Source: Muribaculaceae bacterium (GTDB lineage Bacteria; Bacteroidota; Bacteroidia; Bacteroidales; Muribaculaceae). From it: a stretch of 38,460 bases of DNA. The stretch is from contig JAGANS010000078.1 of assembly GCA_017624155.1 (NCBI GenBank), forward strand, positions 1 to 38,460, given 5' to 3'. The first letter of the stretch is position 1. Each line of letters opens with the position of its first letter. A model generated the notes under the pieces. That model saw only the letters and a list, made by a program, of their open reading frames with translations. It made no database searches and was not told the DNA's origin. Positions 23,924-32,595 of the stretch are shown piece by piece. The position numbers and the translations under genes were made by a program.

Positions 23924-25810
23924 TTAATTAAAAATACGTTCGTAATAGTCGATGTAGGCTTCATTGACGAGCCGGTTGCCTCCCGGGGTGGGGTAGTCGC
24001 CTGAGAAATACCAGTCGCCCGGATGGTCGGGGATAGCCTTGTGCATGCCTTCGAGGCTTTGATACAGAATGTCGACCTTAGCCTTGATCCTGTGGCTTGA
24101 ATTCTCTGTGAGCATACGGCTTATCGCTTCGGAAATCTCCTCATCTGTAAACGGTGCGTATATGGCTTTCACGCAGTTGATGCGTTGATCCGGCGGCAAT
24201 TCACGTTGCTTGAGACACTGCCGGTAGGTGTCGTGAATCACTTGCTCGCGGTCTGTTCCCTTGAGAAGCCTGATTGCCGCATGGAAAGCTATGAACTGAT
24301 CGAGGGCCGACATATCGATTCCGTAATAATCTGGATAGCGCACCTGAGGGGAGGAGCTTACAATAATGATGCGGCGCGGACGCAATCGGTCGAGTTGTCG
24401 CAAAATAGATTGCCGCAGCGTGGTGCCGCGCACAATCGAGTCGTCAATCACGACAAGAGTATCCACATCCTGTTTGACTGTGCCGTATGTCACGTCGTAG
24501 ACATGAGCAACCATATCGTCGCGCGATGACCCTTCGGCAATGAATGTCCGCATCTTTACATCCTTGATGGCGACCTTCTCGACACGTATCCGCCGCGACA
24601 ATACCTTGCGCAGGTTCTCGTCCGTGGCATCGCCATAAGCCATAAGACGCCGTATATCGGCGAGTTTACATTCGTCGAGACGCTTCTCCAGTCCCTGCAT
24701 CATGCCGAAGAACGCAACCTCGGCCGTATTTGGAATAAAGGAGAAAACAGTGTGGTCGACATCATAATCAACCATCTTGAGCAGCTTGGGGACGAGCGCC
24801 TCGCCGAGCGCCTTGCGCTCGCGGTATATGTCGATGTCGGACCCACGTGAAAAGTAGATGCGCTCGAAGGAGCAGCGGCGATTGTCGGCGGCGGACAGGA
24901 TCTGTCGGGTCGATACATCGCCGGCTTTGTTGACAAGCAACGCCTCGCCAAGTCCGAGTTCGCTTACCGCTGATGCCGGTACATCGAATACAGTCTGAAT
25001 TACAGGCCGTTCGGATGCGAGGACAATTATCTCGTCATCGTAATAATAGAATGCCGGGCGTATGCCATGCGGATCGCGGATTGCAAACATGTCGCCCGAG
25101 CCGGTAGCTCCGCACATAACATAACCTCCGTCCCAGTCTGGCGCTACATTTCCGAGCACCGATGCCAGGTCGAGGCGGTCTTCGATTGTCTCGGCCAGCG
25201 CGGGATCCTCAAGGCTGTCGCGGAGTTCGCGGTACAGTCGGTGGTTTTCTTTGTCGAGAGCATATCCCACCTGTTCAAGAATCATGTTGGTGTCGCTGTA
25301 GATACGTGGATGCTGGCCCGACGATACCACGCGCTCGAACATTTCGCTGACGTTTGTCATGTTGAAGTTGCCGCACAGCATCAGGGAGCGTGAGCGCCAG
25401 TTGTTGCGGCGGAGCACGGGGTGAGCATAGCTGATGCCCGAGCGGCCTGTTGTAGAGTATCTCAAGTGTCCCATGTATACTTCGCCCATGAAGGGGGTGT
25501 ATGCCTCAACCTCTTCGGCCGGCAATGAGTCAACACCGGCAGGAATCTCCGAGCCGATGCGGGCGAATATCTGTGGAATCGCGTCTTTGCCCAATTCACG
25601 TTCGCGGAAAATCAACTCATATCCGGCAGGCGCATGAAGCTTCACGACGCCTACGCCGGCTGCTTCCTGGCCGCGGTTGTGTTGCTTCTCCATCAGCAGG
25701 TACAGCTTGTCGAGGGCATAGGAGTATGAGCCGTACTTTTCCTTATAGTAATGCAGAGGCCGGCGCAGACGTATCATCGCTACGCCGCACTCATGCTTGA
25801 GAGGTTCCAT
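23924..25810 (-). CDS. Amidophosphoribosyltransferase-like protein (long PurF form)
   Basis: This 628-residue protein joins a class II glutamine amidotransferase domain to a phosphoribosyltransferase domain. The nucleophile is Cys8 in HECGVAMI, exposed only after removal of a short leader. GHLRYSTTG and CGNFNMTN mark the glutaminase. The PRPP loop VVIDDSIVRGTT is at about residues 450-461. PurF makes phosphoribosylamine from PRPP and glutamine, the first step of purine synthesis. At 628 residues it is over 100 longer than usual PurF (about 470-510), with extra segments in the glutaminase half and at the C-terminus, so it may be a Bacteroidales paralogue with altered control. It follows glnN by 13 bases, so the enzyme making glutamine is co-transcribed with one using it. 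Confidence 0.85.
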   Translation of the reverse strand: MEPLKHECGVAMIRLRRPLHYYKEKYGSYSYALDKLYLLMEKQHNRGQEAAGVGVVKLHAPAGYELIFRERELGKDAIPQIFARIGSEIPAGVDSLPAEEVEAYTPFMGEVYMGHLRYSTTGRSGISYAHPVLRRNNWRSRSLMLCGNFNMTNVSEMFERVVSSGQHPRIYSDTNMILEQVGYALDKENHRLYRELRDSLEDPALAETIEDRLDLASVLGNVAPDWDGGYVMCGATGSGDMFAIRDPHGIRPAFYYYDDEIIVLASERPVIQTVFDVPASAVSELGLGEALLVNKAGDVSTRQILSAADNRRCSFERIYFSRGSDIDIYRERKALGEALVPKLLKMVDYDVDHTVFSFIPNTAEVAFFGMMQGLEKRLDECKLADIRRLMAYGDATDENLRKVLSRRIRVEKVAIKDVKMRTFIAEGSSRDDMVAHVYDVTYGTVKQDVDTLVVIDDSIVRGTTLRQSILRQLDRLRPRRIIIVSSSPQVRYPDYYGIDMSALDQFIAFHAAIRLLKGTDREQVIHDTYRQCLKQRELPPDQRINCVKAIYAPFTDEEISEAISRMLTENSSHRIKAKVDILYQSLEGMHKAIPDHPGDWYFSGDYPTPGGNRLVNEAYIDYYERIFN

Positions 25811-25823
25811 AAAACTGGCTGTA

Positions 25824-28013
25824 TTAGCGTATGAAGAGAAGTTCGCGGTATTTGGGCAGAGGCCACATCTCGTTGTCGACCATAAGTTCGAGCTTGTCGA
25901 TATGGCGGCGGATGACTTCCATCGGCGGTATCACGTTGTCATGATATGCGATCGCTTTTTCGCGCTCGTCGCTGATGGCGTTTGCCTCCTTGCGGGCTTC
26001 GATCATGCGGTCGGTCTCTGTCTTGATGATGTCCATGTGCTGCGAGATTTTCTCGATTGTATCAAGGTCGTGGGCAACGACCTTGGCACCTTTCACGCCG
26101 GGGAACAGGTCCTTAAGTTTTACAACGTTGTCAACAAGCAGCGACTGGTATCGTGTGGCGACCGGCATTATGTGATTGATGGCAAGATCGCCAAGCACGC
26201 GGGCTTCGATCTGTACTTTTTTGGTGTACATTTCCCACTTCACCTCGTTGCGAGCCTGAAGCTCTACGGGAGAGAACACGCCAGTACGGCCAAACATAGC
26301 CACTGATTCGGGGCTGAGGTAGGCGTCGAATATTTTCGGAGCCGATGTCTCGCAGTCAAGGCCGCGGCGCTCGGCTTCCTCTTTCCACTCGTCGGAGTAA
26401 CCGTTGCCGTCGAATACGATGGCTTTGGATGCCTTATATAGTACGCGTATCTCATCAAGAAGTGCATCTTTCAGATCTTCGCCTCCGTCAAGACGCTTTT
26501 TTATTGTATTGTAGAATGTGGCCAGCTGGTCGGCTACGGCAGCATTAAGAGCAATCATGGCGCTGGCGCAGTTGGCCGAAGAACCTACTGCGCGGAATTC
26601 GAATCGGTTGCCTGTGAATGCGAACGGCGATGTACGGTTGCGGTCGGTGTTGTCGAGCAACAACTCGGGAATCTGGGCGAGCCCGAGAGAGCGGCCCGAC
26701 TTGGCCGAGAGGTCGGAGAGTTGCTCGGGCGTGGCGTTTTCGAGCTTGTTGAGAACGTCGCTTAGCTGGCTGCCGAGAAATATCGAGATTATGGCGGGCG
26801 GTGCCTCGTTGGCACCAAGACGATGGGCATTGGTGGCCGACATGATTGAAGCTTTGAGCAGGCCGTTATGTTTATGGACAGCCGCCATCACATTTACTAT
26901 GAAAGTGAGGAAGCGCAGATTGTCCTCGGGAGTCTTGCCGGGCGAGAAGAGCATGTCGCCGCAGTCGGCGCCGAGGCTCCAGTTGTTATGCTTGCCAGAG
27001 CCGTTTATGCCCGAGAAAGGTTTCTCATGCATGAGTACGCGGAAATTATGGCGCCGGGCCACTTCGGCCATAAGAGTCATCACGAGCAGGTTGTGGTCGT
27101 TGGCCAGGTTGGTCTCCTCGAATATGGGGGCGAGTTCAAACTGATTAGGAGCCACCTCGTTGTGTCTTGTCTTTACAGGTATACCGAGGCGGTGGGCCTC
27201 AATTTCCAGGTCGAGCATGAATGCCTCGACACGTGATGGAATCGCGCCGAAATAATGATCCTCAAGCTGCTGGTTCTTGGCGCTCTCGTGGCCCATGAGT
27301 GTGCGGCCTGTAAGCACAAGGTCGGGGCGGGCCGAGAAAAGAGCCTCATCGACAAGAAAGTATTCCTGTTCCCAGCCGAGGTAAGACTTTACGTGCTTTA
27401 CAGCAGGATTGAACAGACGGGCTACATCGGCGGCGGCACGGTCGACGGCGTTGAGGGCACGCAGCAACGGAGTCTTATAGTCGAGGCTTTCGCCGGTATA
27501 TGATACAAAGATTGTAGGAATACACAATGTGCCGTCAAGGATAAATGCCGGCGATGATATGTCCCATGCCGAGTATCCGCGGGCCTCGAAGGTATTGCGT
27601 ATACCTCCGTTGGGAAACGAAGAAGCGTCGGGCTCTTGCTGTACGAGCAGTTTTCCTGAGAATTCCTCTACGACTCCGCCTTTACCGTCAGGTTCGATGA
27701 AAGCATCGTGCTTTTCGGCTGTACCGTCGGTAAGAGGATGGAACCAGTGGGTATAATGGCGTGCGCCATTATCTACGGCCCAGCGCTTCATGCCCTCGGC
27801 TACACTGTCGGCCAAAGAGCGAGATATGGGCTTCTTGTCCTCAATAGCGCTGATCAGGGCATCATAGGTGTCCTTGGGCAGATATTCGTACATTTTTTTG
27901 CGGTTGAACACGGCCTTGCCATAATAGGCGTCGGGGCGCTCTGCAGGGATCTCCACAGCCACGGCCTTGCGGTCGAATGCTTCTTCAACCACTTTAAATC
28001 GCAAAGATGACAT
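25824..28013 (-). CDS. glnN: Glutamine synthetase III
   Basis: This 729-residue type III glutamine synthetase makes glutamine from glutamate, ammonia and ATP in the cytoplasm. Family features include the N-terminal domain (FRVLMHEKPFSGINGSGKHN occurs later in the core), EVAPNQFELAPIFEETNLA and NRTSPFAFTGNRFEFRAVGS, which carry ATP, glutamate and metal contacts. Length fits GSIII (about 725-730), found mainly in Bacteroidetes and cyanobacteria. A leader of about 260 bases with an attenuator-like hairpin precedes it, and the purF-like gene follows in the same operon, suggesting control by nitrogen status. Confidence 0.96.
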   Translation of the reverse strand: MSSLRFKVVEEAFDRKAVAVEIPAERPDAYYGKAVFNRKKMYEYLPKDTYDALISAIEDKKPISRSLADSVAEGMKRWAVDNGARHYTHWFHPLTDGTAEKHDAFIEPDGKGGVVEEFSGKLLVQQEPDASSFPNGGIRNTFEARGYSAWDISSPAFILDGTLCIPTIFVSYTGESLDYKTPLLRALNAVDRAAADVARLFNPAVKHVKSYLGWEQEYFLVDEALFSARPDLVLTGRTLMGHESAKNQQLEDHYFGAIPSRVEAFMLDLEIEAHRLGIPVKTRHNEVAPNQFELAPIFEETNLANDHNLLVMTLMAEVARRHNFRVLMHEKPFSGINGSGKHNNWSLGADCGDMLFSPGKTPEDNLRFLTFIVNVMAAVHKHNGLLKASIMSATNAHRLGANEAPPAIISIFLGSQLSDVLNKLENATPEQLSDLSAKSGRSLGLAQIPELLLDNTDRNRTSPFAFTGNRFEFRAVGSSANCASAMIALNAAVADQLATFYNTIKKRLDGGEDLKDALLDEIRVLYKASKAIVFDGNGYSDEWKEEAERRGLDCETSAPKIFDAYLSPESVAMFGRTGVFSPVELQARNEVKWEMYTKKVQIEARVLGDLAINHIMPVATRYQSLLVDNVVKLKDLFPGVKGAKVVAHDLDTIEKISQHMDIIKTETDRMIEARKEANAISDEREKAIAYHDNVIPPMEVIRRHIDKLELMVDNEMWPLPKYRELLFIR

Positions 28014-28064
28014 CTTTTTTACGTTTAAAAATTAGAGTATGATATAGTACAGAAGTATTCTCTG

Positions 28065-28125
28065 AAAAAAGAGGCGCCGCTCCGTATGCGCGGCCGTTGG
28101 CGGCCGTATGCGCGATTCGAAGCGG
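28065..28125 (-). promoter_or_regulatory. Attenuator-like hairpin in the glnN leader
   Basis: On the minus strand CCGCT (28125-28121) pairs with AGCGG (28081-28077), enclosing the 6-bp perfect stem CGGCCG-CCAA-CGGCCG (28106-28091). The stem is followed by GCGCCTCTTTTTTC, with six Ts at 28070-28065. A direct repeat GCGCATACGG appears twice within it (28113-28104 and 28091-28082). This is a GC-rich stem with a T-tract between the promoter and the ATG, the layout of a transcription attenuator. An alternative antiterminator fold was not demonstrated. Confidence 0.4.
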
Positions 28126-28275
28126 TGTGCAGTAGTGGAGAATCATGGCTTTAAACAGACTGTCTAAAAAGAAAACCCGCGGCGGAAGATGCCTGCCGAC
28201 TTCGTTTTGCCGGCTTGAACACTCTGCGCAGGGCGGGATGTGATATGATTGTCTCCATTTGGAAAAAATATGGCG

Positions 28276-28306
28276 CAAAGTTACAGCTTTTGTTTTTAAC
28301 GGCCAA
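28276..28306 (-). promoter_or_regulatory. Promoter of the glnN operon
   Basis: On the minus strand TTG (28306-28304) is followed after 20 bases by TAACTTTG (28283-28276). The start of transcription would lie near 28270, giving a leader of about 255 bases before the ATG at 28013. Confidence 0.6.
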
Positions 28307-28375
28307 ATATAATTTATGTTTTTTTTTGTGGGTTTCGAGAGCTATCCGGGCATTTTGTTAACTTTATTTAATTGT

Positions 28376-28407
28376 TTTGGGTGATGCGGCGAAATGATGT
28401 AACTTTG
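28376..28407 (+). promoter_or_regulatory. Promoter of the DUF4290-rimM operon
   Basis: TTTG (28376-28379) and TAACTTTG (28400-28407) are separated by 20 bases and precede the ATG at 28429. The bases between this promoter and the divergent glnN promoter (28307-28375) are AT-rich with no further signal I can name. Confidence 0.6.
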
Positions 28408-28428
28408 TATGTTTTTTAGAATCTGTAT

Positions 28429-29013
28429 ATGCTTACATATAATAACCATATGAAGCCGCTTGTGCTTCCTGAGTATGGCAGGAACATACAGTCGATGCTC
28501 GACCATTGTCTTACGATTGAAGACCGCGATGAGCGCACACGTTGTGCACGCTCGATTGTCGACGCTATGTGCATACTGTTTCCCTCGCAGACCGATCAGA
28601 AGGTGTACCGTCGCAAACTATGGGATCATTTGGCTATAATGAGCGACTTCAAACTTGACGTGGATCTTCCCTTTGAGCTTGTCAAGCCCGAGGAGTTTGA
28701 GCAGACTCCCGAGCCGGTGGCGCTCGGCAGCGGCCATGCCAACCGTCGCGTGTATGGCTGCCATCTCGAACTGATGCTTGCCGAGGCTGCGAAGATGGAG
28801 GCCGGCGATGAGCGCGACGCATTGGTTTATCTGCTTGCCGACCACATGAAAAAGATGGCACTTGCCGTAAGTCCCGAGGGCGTTGATGACGAAAAAATTT
28901 TCAAGGATATATATGAAATGACCGACGGCGCGATACGCCTTGATCCGTCGCAGATTCAGCTGCATGATTTTCAGATCGTGGCTTCGGCCGGAAAGAAGAA
29001 AAAGAAAAAATGA
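28429..29013 (+). CDS. DUF4290 domain protein
   Basis: This 194-residue cytoplasmic protein belongs to DUF4290, a Bacteroidetes family of unknown function. The N-terminal LVLPEYGRNIQSML and the internal VYRRKLWDHLAIMSDFKLDV followed by DLPF are typical. It ends in a run of lysines (AGKKKKKK). The ATG at 28429 is preferred over an in-frame ATG at 28450 because homologues have a few residues before the LPEYGRNIQ block. Its stop overlaps the rimM start by four bases, so it is co-translated with a ribosome maturation factor. Confidence 0.88.
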   Translation: MLTYNNHMKPLVLPEYGRNIQSMLDHCLTIEDRDERTRCARSIVDAMCILFPSQTDQKVYRRKLWDHLAIMSDFKLDVDLPFELVKPEEFEQTPEPVALGSGHANRRVYGCHLELMLAEAAKMEAGDERDALVYLLADHMKKMALAVSPEGVDDEKIFKDIYEMTDGAIRLDPSQIQLHDFQIVASAGKKKKKK

Positions 29014-29528
29014 TTAAGGCAGAGGCGCTTGTATCCATAGGAAATGTTATCAAACCTCATGGTATCCGTGGCGAGTTTTCGGCCGAGATTGATGTAGATC
29101 CGGCTGAACTGCGGTGTCTGATATTTGACTTGGACGGCATATATGTGCCATTCTTTGTCGATACATGCCGGCAACGTGGCTCGCAGGCGTGGCTTGTGAA
29201 GTTGGACGGAATAGGCGACGAGAAGCAGGCGGCTGCGTTTATTGGAAAGGATATATATGCCTTGCGCGAAGATCTTTCCGAAGACGATGAGGGTGAAGAC
29301 GGGCTCTATCTGTATGACCTGTGTGGTTATAAGCTTTATGACGGAGATGTGTGTCTTGGCGAAATAGAAGCCATCGACGACTCTACGGCCAATATTCTGA
29401 TGCATGTGACAACTGACGACGGTAAAACGGTGTTCGTGCCGTTTGCCGAGGAACTTGTTGCCGGCATTGATCCTGAGAGTCATATATTGACTATGAATCT
29501 GCCTCAGGGAATAACCGATTTAAATTGA
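29010..29528 (+). CDS. rimM: Ribosome maturation factor RimM
   Basis: This 172-residue protein assists 30S subunit assembly, binding S19 and helping processing of 16S rRNA. The N-terminal domain opens with the family motif SIGNVIKPHGIRGEFSAEID. The C-terminal PRC-barrel domain is recognised by DLCGYKLYDGDVCLGEIEAI and ends with VPFAEELVAGIDPESHIL. Length is standard. It overlaps DUF4290 by four bases (ATGA) and is followed six bases later by a small acidic protein gene. Confidence 0.95.
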   Translation: MIKAEALVSIGNVIKPHGIRGEFSAEIDVDPAELRCLIFDLDGIYVPFFVDTCRQRGSQAWLVKLDGIGDEKQAAAFIGKDIYALREDLSEDDEGEDGLYLYDLCGYKLYDGDVCLGEIEAIDDSTANILMHVTTDDGKTVFVPFAEELVAGIDPESHILTMNLPQGITDLN

Positions 29529-29534
29529 TGCGAA

Positions 29535-29840
29535 ATGATGGAATTTGATGAAGATGATGCTATAAAATATATCCGCGGACATATAGATGCTGAGTTGTCG
29601 TCGATTTACGACGATGACGAGCTACTGAATCTGATAGACCTCGTTTACGACTATTACGAGGCTAACGGACTCCTCGACATCGATCTTGACAGCGATGATG
29701 AAGACGATCCCGACATCGACGAACTGCGAGAATATATTGTGCGCATGCTGCGCAAGGACAAAGGAGCCAAGTTGGCTCCCGTGCATGTGATGCCGATTCT
29801 CTCGGCATATCTCGAGTATGAATCCTCGCTGTCAATATGA
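29535..29840 (+). CDS. Small highly acidic protein
   Basis: I do not recognise this 101-residue protein. It is strongly acidic, with blocks EFDEDD, YDDDE and DLDSDDEDDPDIDE, and has a helical C-terminal part (LREYIVRMLRKDKGA). No signal peptide or membrane segment is seen. It starts six bases after rimM and overlaps the OmpA-like gene by four bases, so it is firmly inside this operon. The charge suggests binding to a basic partner such as a ribosomal protein or nucleoid protein, but this is speculation. Confidence 0.7.
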   Translation: MMEFDEDDAIKYIRGHIDAELSSIYDDDELLNLIDLVYDYYEANGLLDIDLDSDDEDDPDIDELREYIVRMLRKDKGAKLAPVHVMPILSAYLEYESSLSI

Positions 29841-30484
29841 CAAAAATACCAATCTCCTCCTTACTGATGAAAACATTAGTTAAAGCACTGCTGATATCGC
29901 TTATGGCTGCAATGCCTGTCCCCGTCATCGCTCAGAGCGACGATGTGCTTGAAATGAGTATCGATGACAATATTGCCACACCCGAAGTGCCCCGCAAGGC
30001 CAAGCAGTATGTAGCTGCCGCCATGGATCAGCTGCGCCGCCACATGATTAAAAACAAATATACTGTGGAGAGCCTGCGCGACGGCGAGGTGATCGAGATC
30101 ACCATACCATGCGCCGAGCTGTTTGCCCCCGGTGAGGTAGAACTCAAGGCTAACGCTGCCGAACTGCTGCGCCCGTTTGGCCTCGTTGTGCGCGAGCCGC
30201 AAAAATATAAGGTGCTTGTGGCTGTCCACACCGACGACACGGGCGACGATATGTATAGCGATTCTATATCAGCCGCGCGTGCCAATGCAGTCGATGACTG
30301 CCTGTGGCAGATAGCGGGTGAACGCGATACAAATGTGATTCCATACGGTATCGGCAAAGATGAGCCGCGTGTATCGAACGCTACACGCCCCGGCCGTGCG
30401 CAGAACCGCCGTGTCGAAATTTTCATCATACCCGACTACGGACTCCTTGAGATGGCCGGGGTGAAACGCAAGAAAAACGACTGA
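29837..30484 (+). CDS. OmpA family protein
   Basis: This 215-residue protein has a signal peptide (MKTLVKALLISLMAAMPVPV, cleavage after VIA) and a C-terminal OmpA/MotB domain. The domain shows FAPGEVELKANAAELLRPFG, then VAVHTDDTGDD, SAARANAVDDCL and a closing RPGRAQNRRVEIFI, which includes the Arg that contacts peptidoglycan diaminopimelate. It should anchor the outer membrane or periplasmic complexes to the cell wall. The ATG at 29837 overlaps the previous stop; an in-frame ATG at 29867 gives a more typical signal peptide and may be the true start. Confidence 0.88.
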   Translation: MTKIPISSLLMKTLVKALLISLMAAMPVPVIAQSDDVLEMSIDDNIATPEVPRKAKQYVAAAMDQLRRHMIKNKYTVESLRDGEVIEITIPCAELFAPGEVELKANAAELLRPFGLVVREPQKYKVLVAVHTDDTGDDMYSDSISAARANAVDDCLWQIAGERDTNVIPYGIGKDEPRVSNATRPGRAQNRRVEIFIIPDYGLLEMAGVKRKKND

Positions 30485-30511
30485 GCGGCGCATATATTGA
30501 TAATTAATTCG

Positions 30512-30519
30512 TAACTTTG
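30512..30519 (+). promoter_or_regulatory. -7 element of the proS promoter
   Basis: TAACTTTG, 22 bases before the proS ATG at 30542. No TTG is present at the expected -33 distance. Confidence 0.5.
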
Positions 30520-30541
30520 CAAAATAACACATTCTGAAACA

Positions 30542-32023
30542 ATGGCAATAGAACTTCAACACCTGACAAAGCGTCAGGATAATTATTCGCAATGGTACAA
30601 CGAGCTGGTCGTGAAGGCCGACCTTGCCGAGCAGTCGGCTGTGCGCGGCTGTATGGTAATCAAACCATACGGATACGCAATATGGGAAAAAATGCAGCAG
30701 ACACTCGACAAGATGTTCAAGCAGACAGGTGTGCAGAACGCATACTTTCCCTTGCTCATTCCCAAATCGTTCCTCTGCCGCGAGGCCGAGCATGTTGAAG
30801 GCTTTGCAAAAGAATGCGCCGTGGTGACCCATTATCGTCTCAAAAATGATCCCGACGGTAAAGGCGTTGTCGTGGACCCCGAGGCAAAACTTGAAGAGGA
30901 GCTCATTGTGCGTCCAACATCTGAAACGATAATATGGGGTACATACAAGAACTGGATTCATTCCTACCGCGACCTTCCTGTGATCTGCAATCAGTGGTGC
31001 AATGTGATGCGTTGGGAGATGCGCACACGCATGTTCCTGCGTACTGCCGAGTTTCTGTGGCAGGAAGGTCACTGCGCCCATGCCACAGCCGAGGAAAGCG
31101 AGGCCCGCACAGTGCAGATGATAAACCTCTACGCTGAGTTTGCCCGCAAATATATGGGACTTCCGGTTATAATCGGTGTCAAGACACCGACCGAACGTTT
31201 TGCAGGCGCTCTCAACACTTATACCATCGAAGCCATGATGCAGGACGGCAAAGCCCTGCAGTCGGGTACGTCGCACAACCTTGGCCAAAACTTCGCAAAA
31301 GCCTTCGATGTGACATTCGTCAACAAGGAAAACAAGCCCGAATATGTATGGGCCAACTCGTGGGGCGTATCGACCCGCCTTATGGGTGCGCTCATAATGG
31401 CACATTCTGATGACAACGGTCTGGTGCTGCCGCCGCATCTCGCGCCGATACAGGTGGTAATCGTGCCTATCTTTAAGAATGCCGAGCAGTTGGCGCAGAT
31501 TACATCGGCCATGACTCCGCTTATCGAGCAACTCGCTCAGCTTGGCATCAGCGTGAAGTATGACGATGATGACAAGCGCCGTCCCGGCTTCAAGTTCGCC
31601 GATTACGAGCTCAAGGGCGTGCCTGTGCGACTTGCTGTCGGTGCCCGCGACCTTGAGAAGGGAACCATAGAAGTAATGCGCCGTGATACTCTTGAAAAGT
31701 CGGAAATGCAGATTGCCGGCCTCCCTGAGGCAGTCAGAGATCTGCTTGAGGATATTCAGGAGAACATATATCAGAAGGCTCTTAAGATGCGCGACCAGCG
31801 TATATATAAGGTTGACTCGTATGAGGAGTTCAAGCAGCGCATCGAAGACGGCGGATTTTTCCTGTGTCATTGGGACGGTACAGCCGAGACCGAGGAGCGT
31901 ATCAAGGCCGAGACAAAGGCTACGATACGATGCATACCTCTCGATGGCGAGGAAGAGGAAGGCGTATGCATGGTTACAGGCCGTCCATCCAAGCGCCGCG
32001 TGATCATTGCCCGGGCATATTAA
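30542..32023 (+). CDS. proS: Proline--tRNA ligase
   Basis: This 493-residue class II aminoacyl-tRNA synthetase charges tRNA-Pro. It is the archaeal/eukaryotic-like short form without the editing insertion: motif 2 is in [20 protein letters not shown], the tRNA and proline pocket is in [17 protein letters not shown], and motif 3 is [15 protein letters not shown] leading into the anticodon-binding domain. The C-terminal domain continues to a terminal aromatic residue (RVIIARAY), as usual in this form. Length matches the family. It appears to be transcribed alone, with its own promoter and a hairpin after the stop. Confidence 0.97.
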   Translation: MAIELQHLTKRQDNYSQWYNELVVKADLAEQSAVRGCMVIKPYGYAIWEKMQQTLDKMFKQTGVQNAYFPLLIPKSFLCREAEHVEGFAKECAVVTHYRLKNDPDGKGVVVDPEAKLEEELIVRPTSETIIWGTYKNWIHSYRDLPVICNQWCNVMRWEMRTRMFLRTAEFLWQEGHCAHATAEESEARTVQMINLYAEFARKYMGLPVIIGVKTPTERFAGALNTYTIEAMMQDGKALQSGTSHNLGQNFAKAFDVTFVNKENKPEYVWANSWGVSTRLMGALIMAHSDDNGLVLPPHLAPIQVVIVPIFKNAEQLAQITSAMTPLIEQLAQLGISVKYDDDDKRRPGFKFADYELKGVPVRLAVGARDLEKGTIEVMRRDTLEKSEMQIAGLPEAVRDLLEDIQENIYQKALKMRDQRIYKVDSYEEFKQRIEDGGFFLCHWDGTAETEERIKAETKATIRCIPLDGEEEEGVCMVTGRPSKRRVIIARAY

Positions 32024-32032
32024 TAAAAAATC

Positions 32033-32076
32033 ACATCCTGTGCCGCCACTTCTTATAGGAGTGGGGCATAGGATGT
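32033..32076 (+). terminator. Probable terminator after proS
   Basis: ACATCCT-GTGCC-GCCACT pairs with AGTGG-GGCAT-AGGATGT in a long imperfect stem (32033-32076), starting ten bases after the proS stop. The following TATTATTC is a weak T-tract. Confidence 0.55.
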
Positions 32077-32127
32077 ATTATTCATACGCGAGGAGTTGCA
32101 CTCAATCATTTCTGTTTTAAGTTCATT

Positions 32128-32586
32128 ATGACGAAGACTGAAGTCACACTAAATATACTCCGACCTGATATGTCCAGCCACATGCCGCTTCCTTTTGCCG
32201 AGATGGGTGTGCAGGCCGGATTTCCTTCGCCCGGCCAGGATTATCTGTCTGAATCGATAGACCTCAATCATGAACTGATAAGACATCCGGCATCAACATT
32301 TTATGCCAGAGTTGAGGGTAATTCCATGGTCGGTGAAGGAATCGAACCGGGGGATATTCTGGTGGTTGACAGGTCGATCGAACCGTCGGACGGCGATCTT
32401 GCCGTATGTTGCCTCGACGGTGATTTCACGCTTAAGCGTATCAGACTGAGCCGCGGACAGGTATGGCTTATTCCATCAAATGAGGCTTTCGATCCCATAC
32501 TTGTCACTTCGACATGCCGGTTTGAGGTGTGGGGAGTAGTGACATATACGATAAAGCAGCATCACCGGCAGCCGCGACATCATTGA
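32128..32586 (+). CDS. umuD: UmuD-like S24 peptidase (DNA polymerase V subunit)
   Basis: This 152-residue protein is the self-cleaving partner of UmuC in translesion synthesis. Its cleavage site is A30-G31 in QAGFPSPGQDY, its catalytic serine is Ser66 in EGNSMVGEGI and its lysine is Lys103 in FTLKRI, matching the LexA/UmuD Ser-Lys dyad. RecA filaments trigger cleavage after DNA damage. No LexA-like operator or clear TAnnTTTG box is visible upstream. It is followed nine bases later by umuC. Confidence 0.93.
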   Translation: MTKTEVTLNILRPDMSSHMPLPFAEMGVQAGFPSPGQDYLSESIDLNHELIRHPASTFYARVEGNSMVGEGIEPGDILVVDRSIEPSDGDLAVCCLDGDFTLKRIRLSRGQVWLIPSNEAFDPILVTSTCRFEVWGVVTYTIKQHHRQPRHH

Positions 32587-32595
32587 ACAACCGTA

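Noticed and set aside
27994-28278. Minus-strand frame overlapping the glnN start as a leader peptide
   Set aside because: Its TTG start overlaps the predicted promoter, it has no family features and it runs out of frame into glnN. A short leader peptide from an internal ATG cannot be excluded, but nothing supports it.
30269-31870. 533-codon minus-strand open frame
   Set aside because: Antisense of proS, with no recognisable domains.
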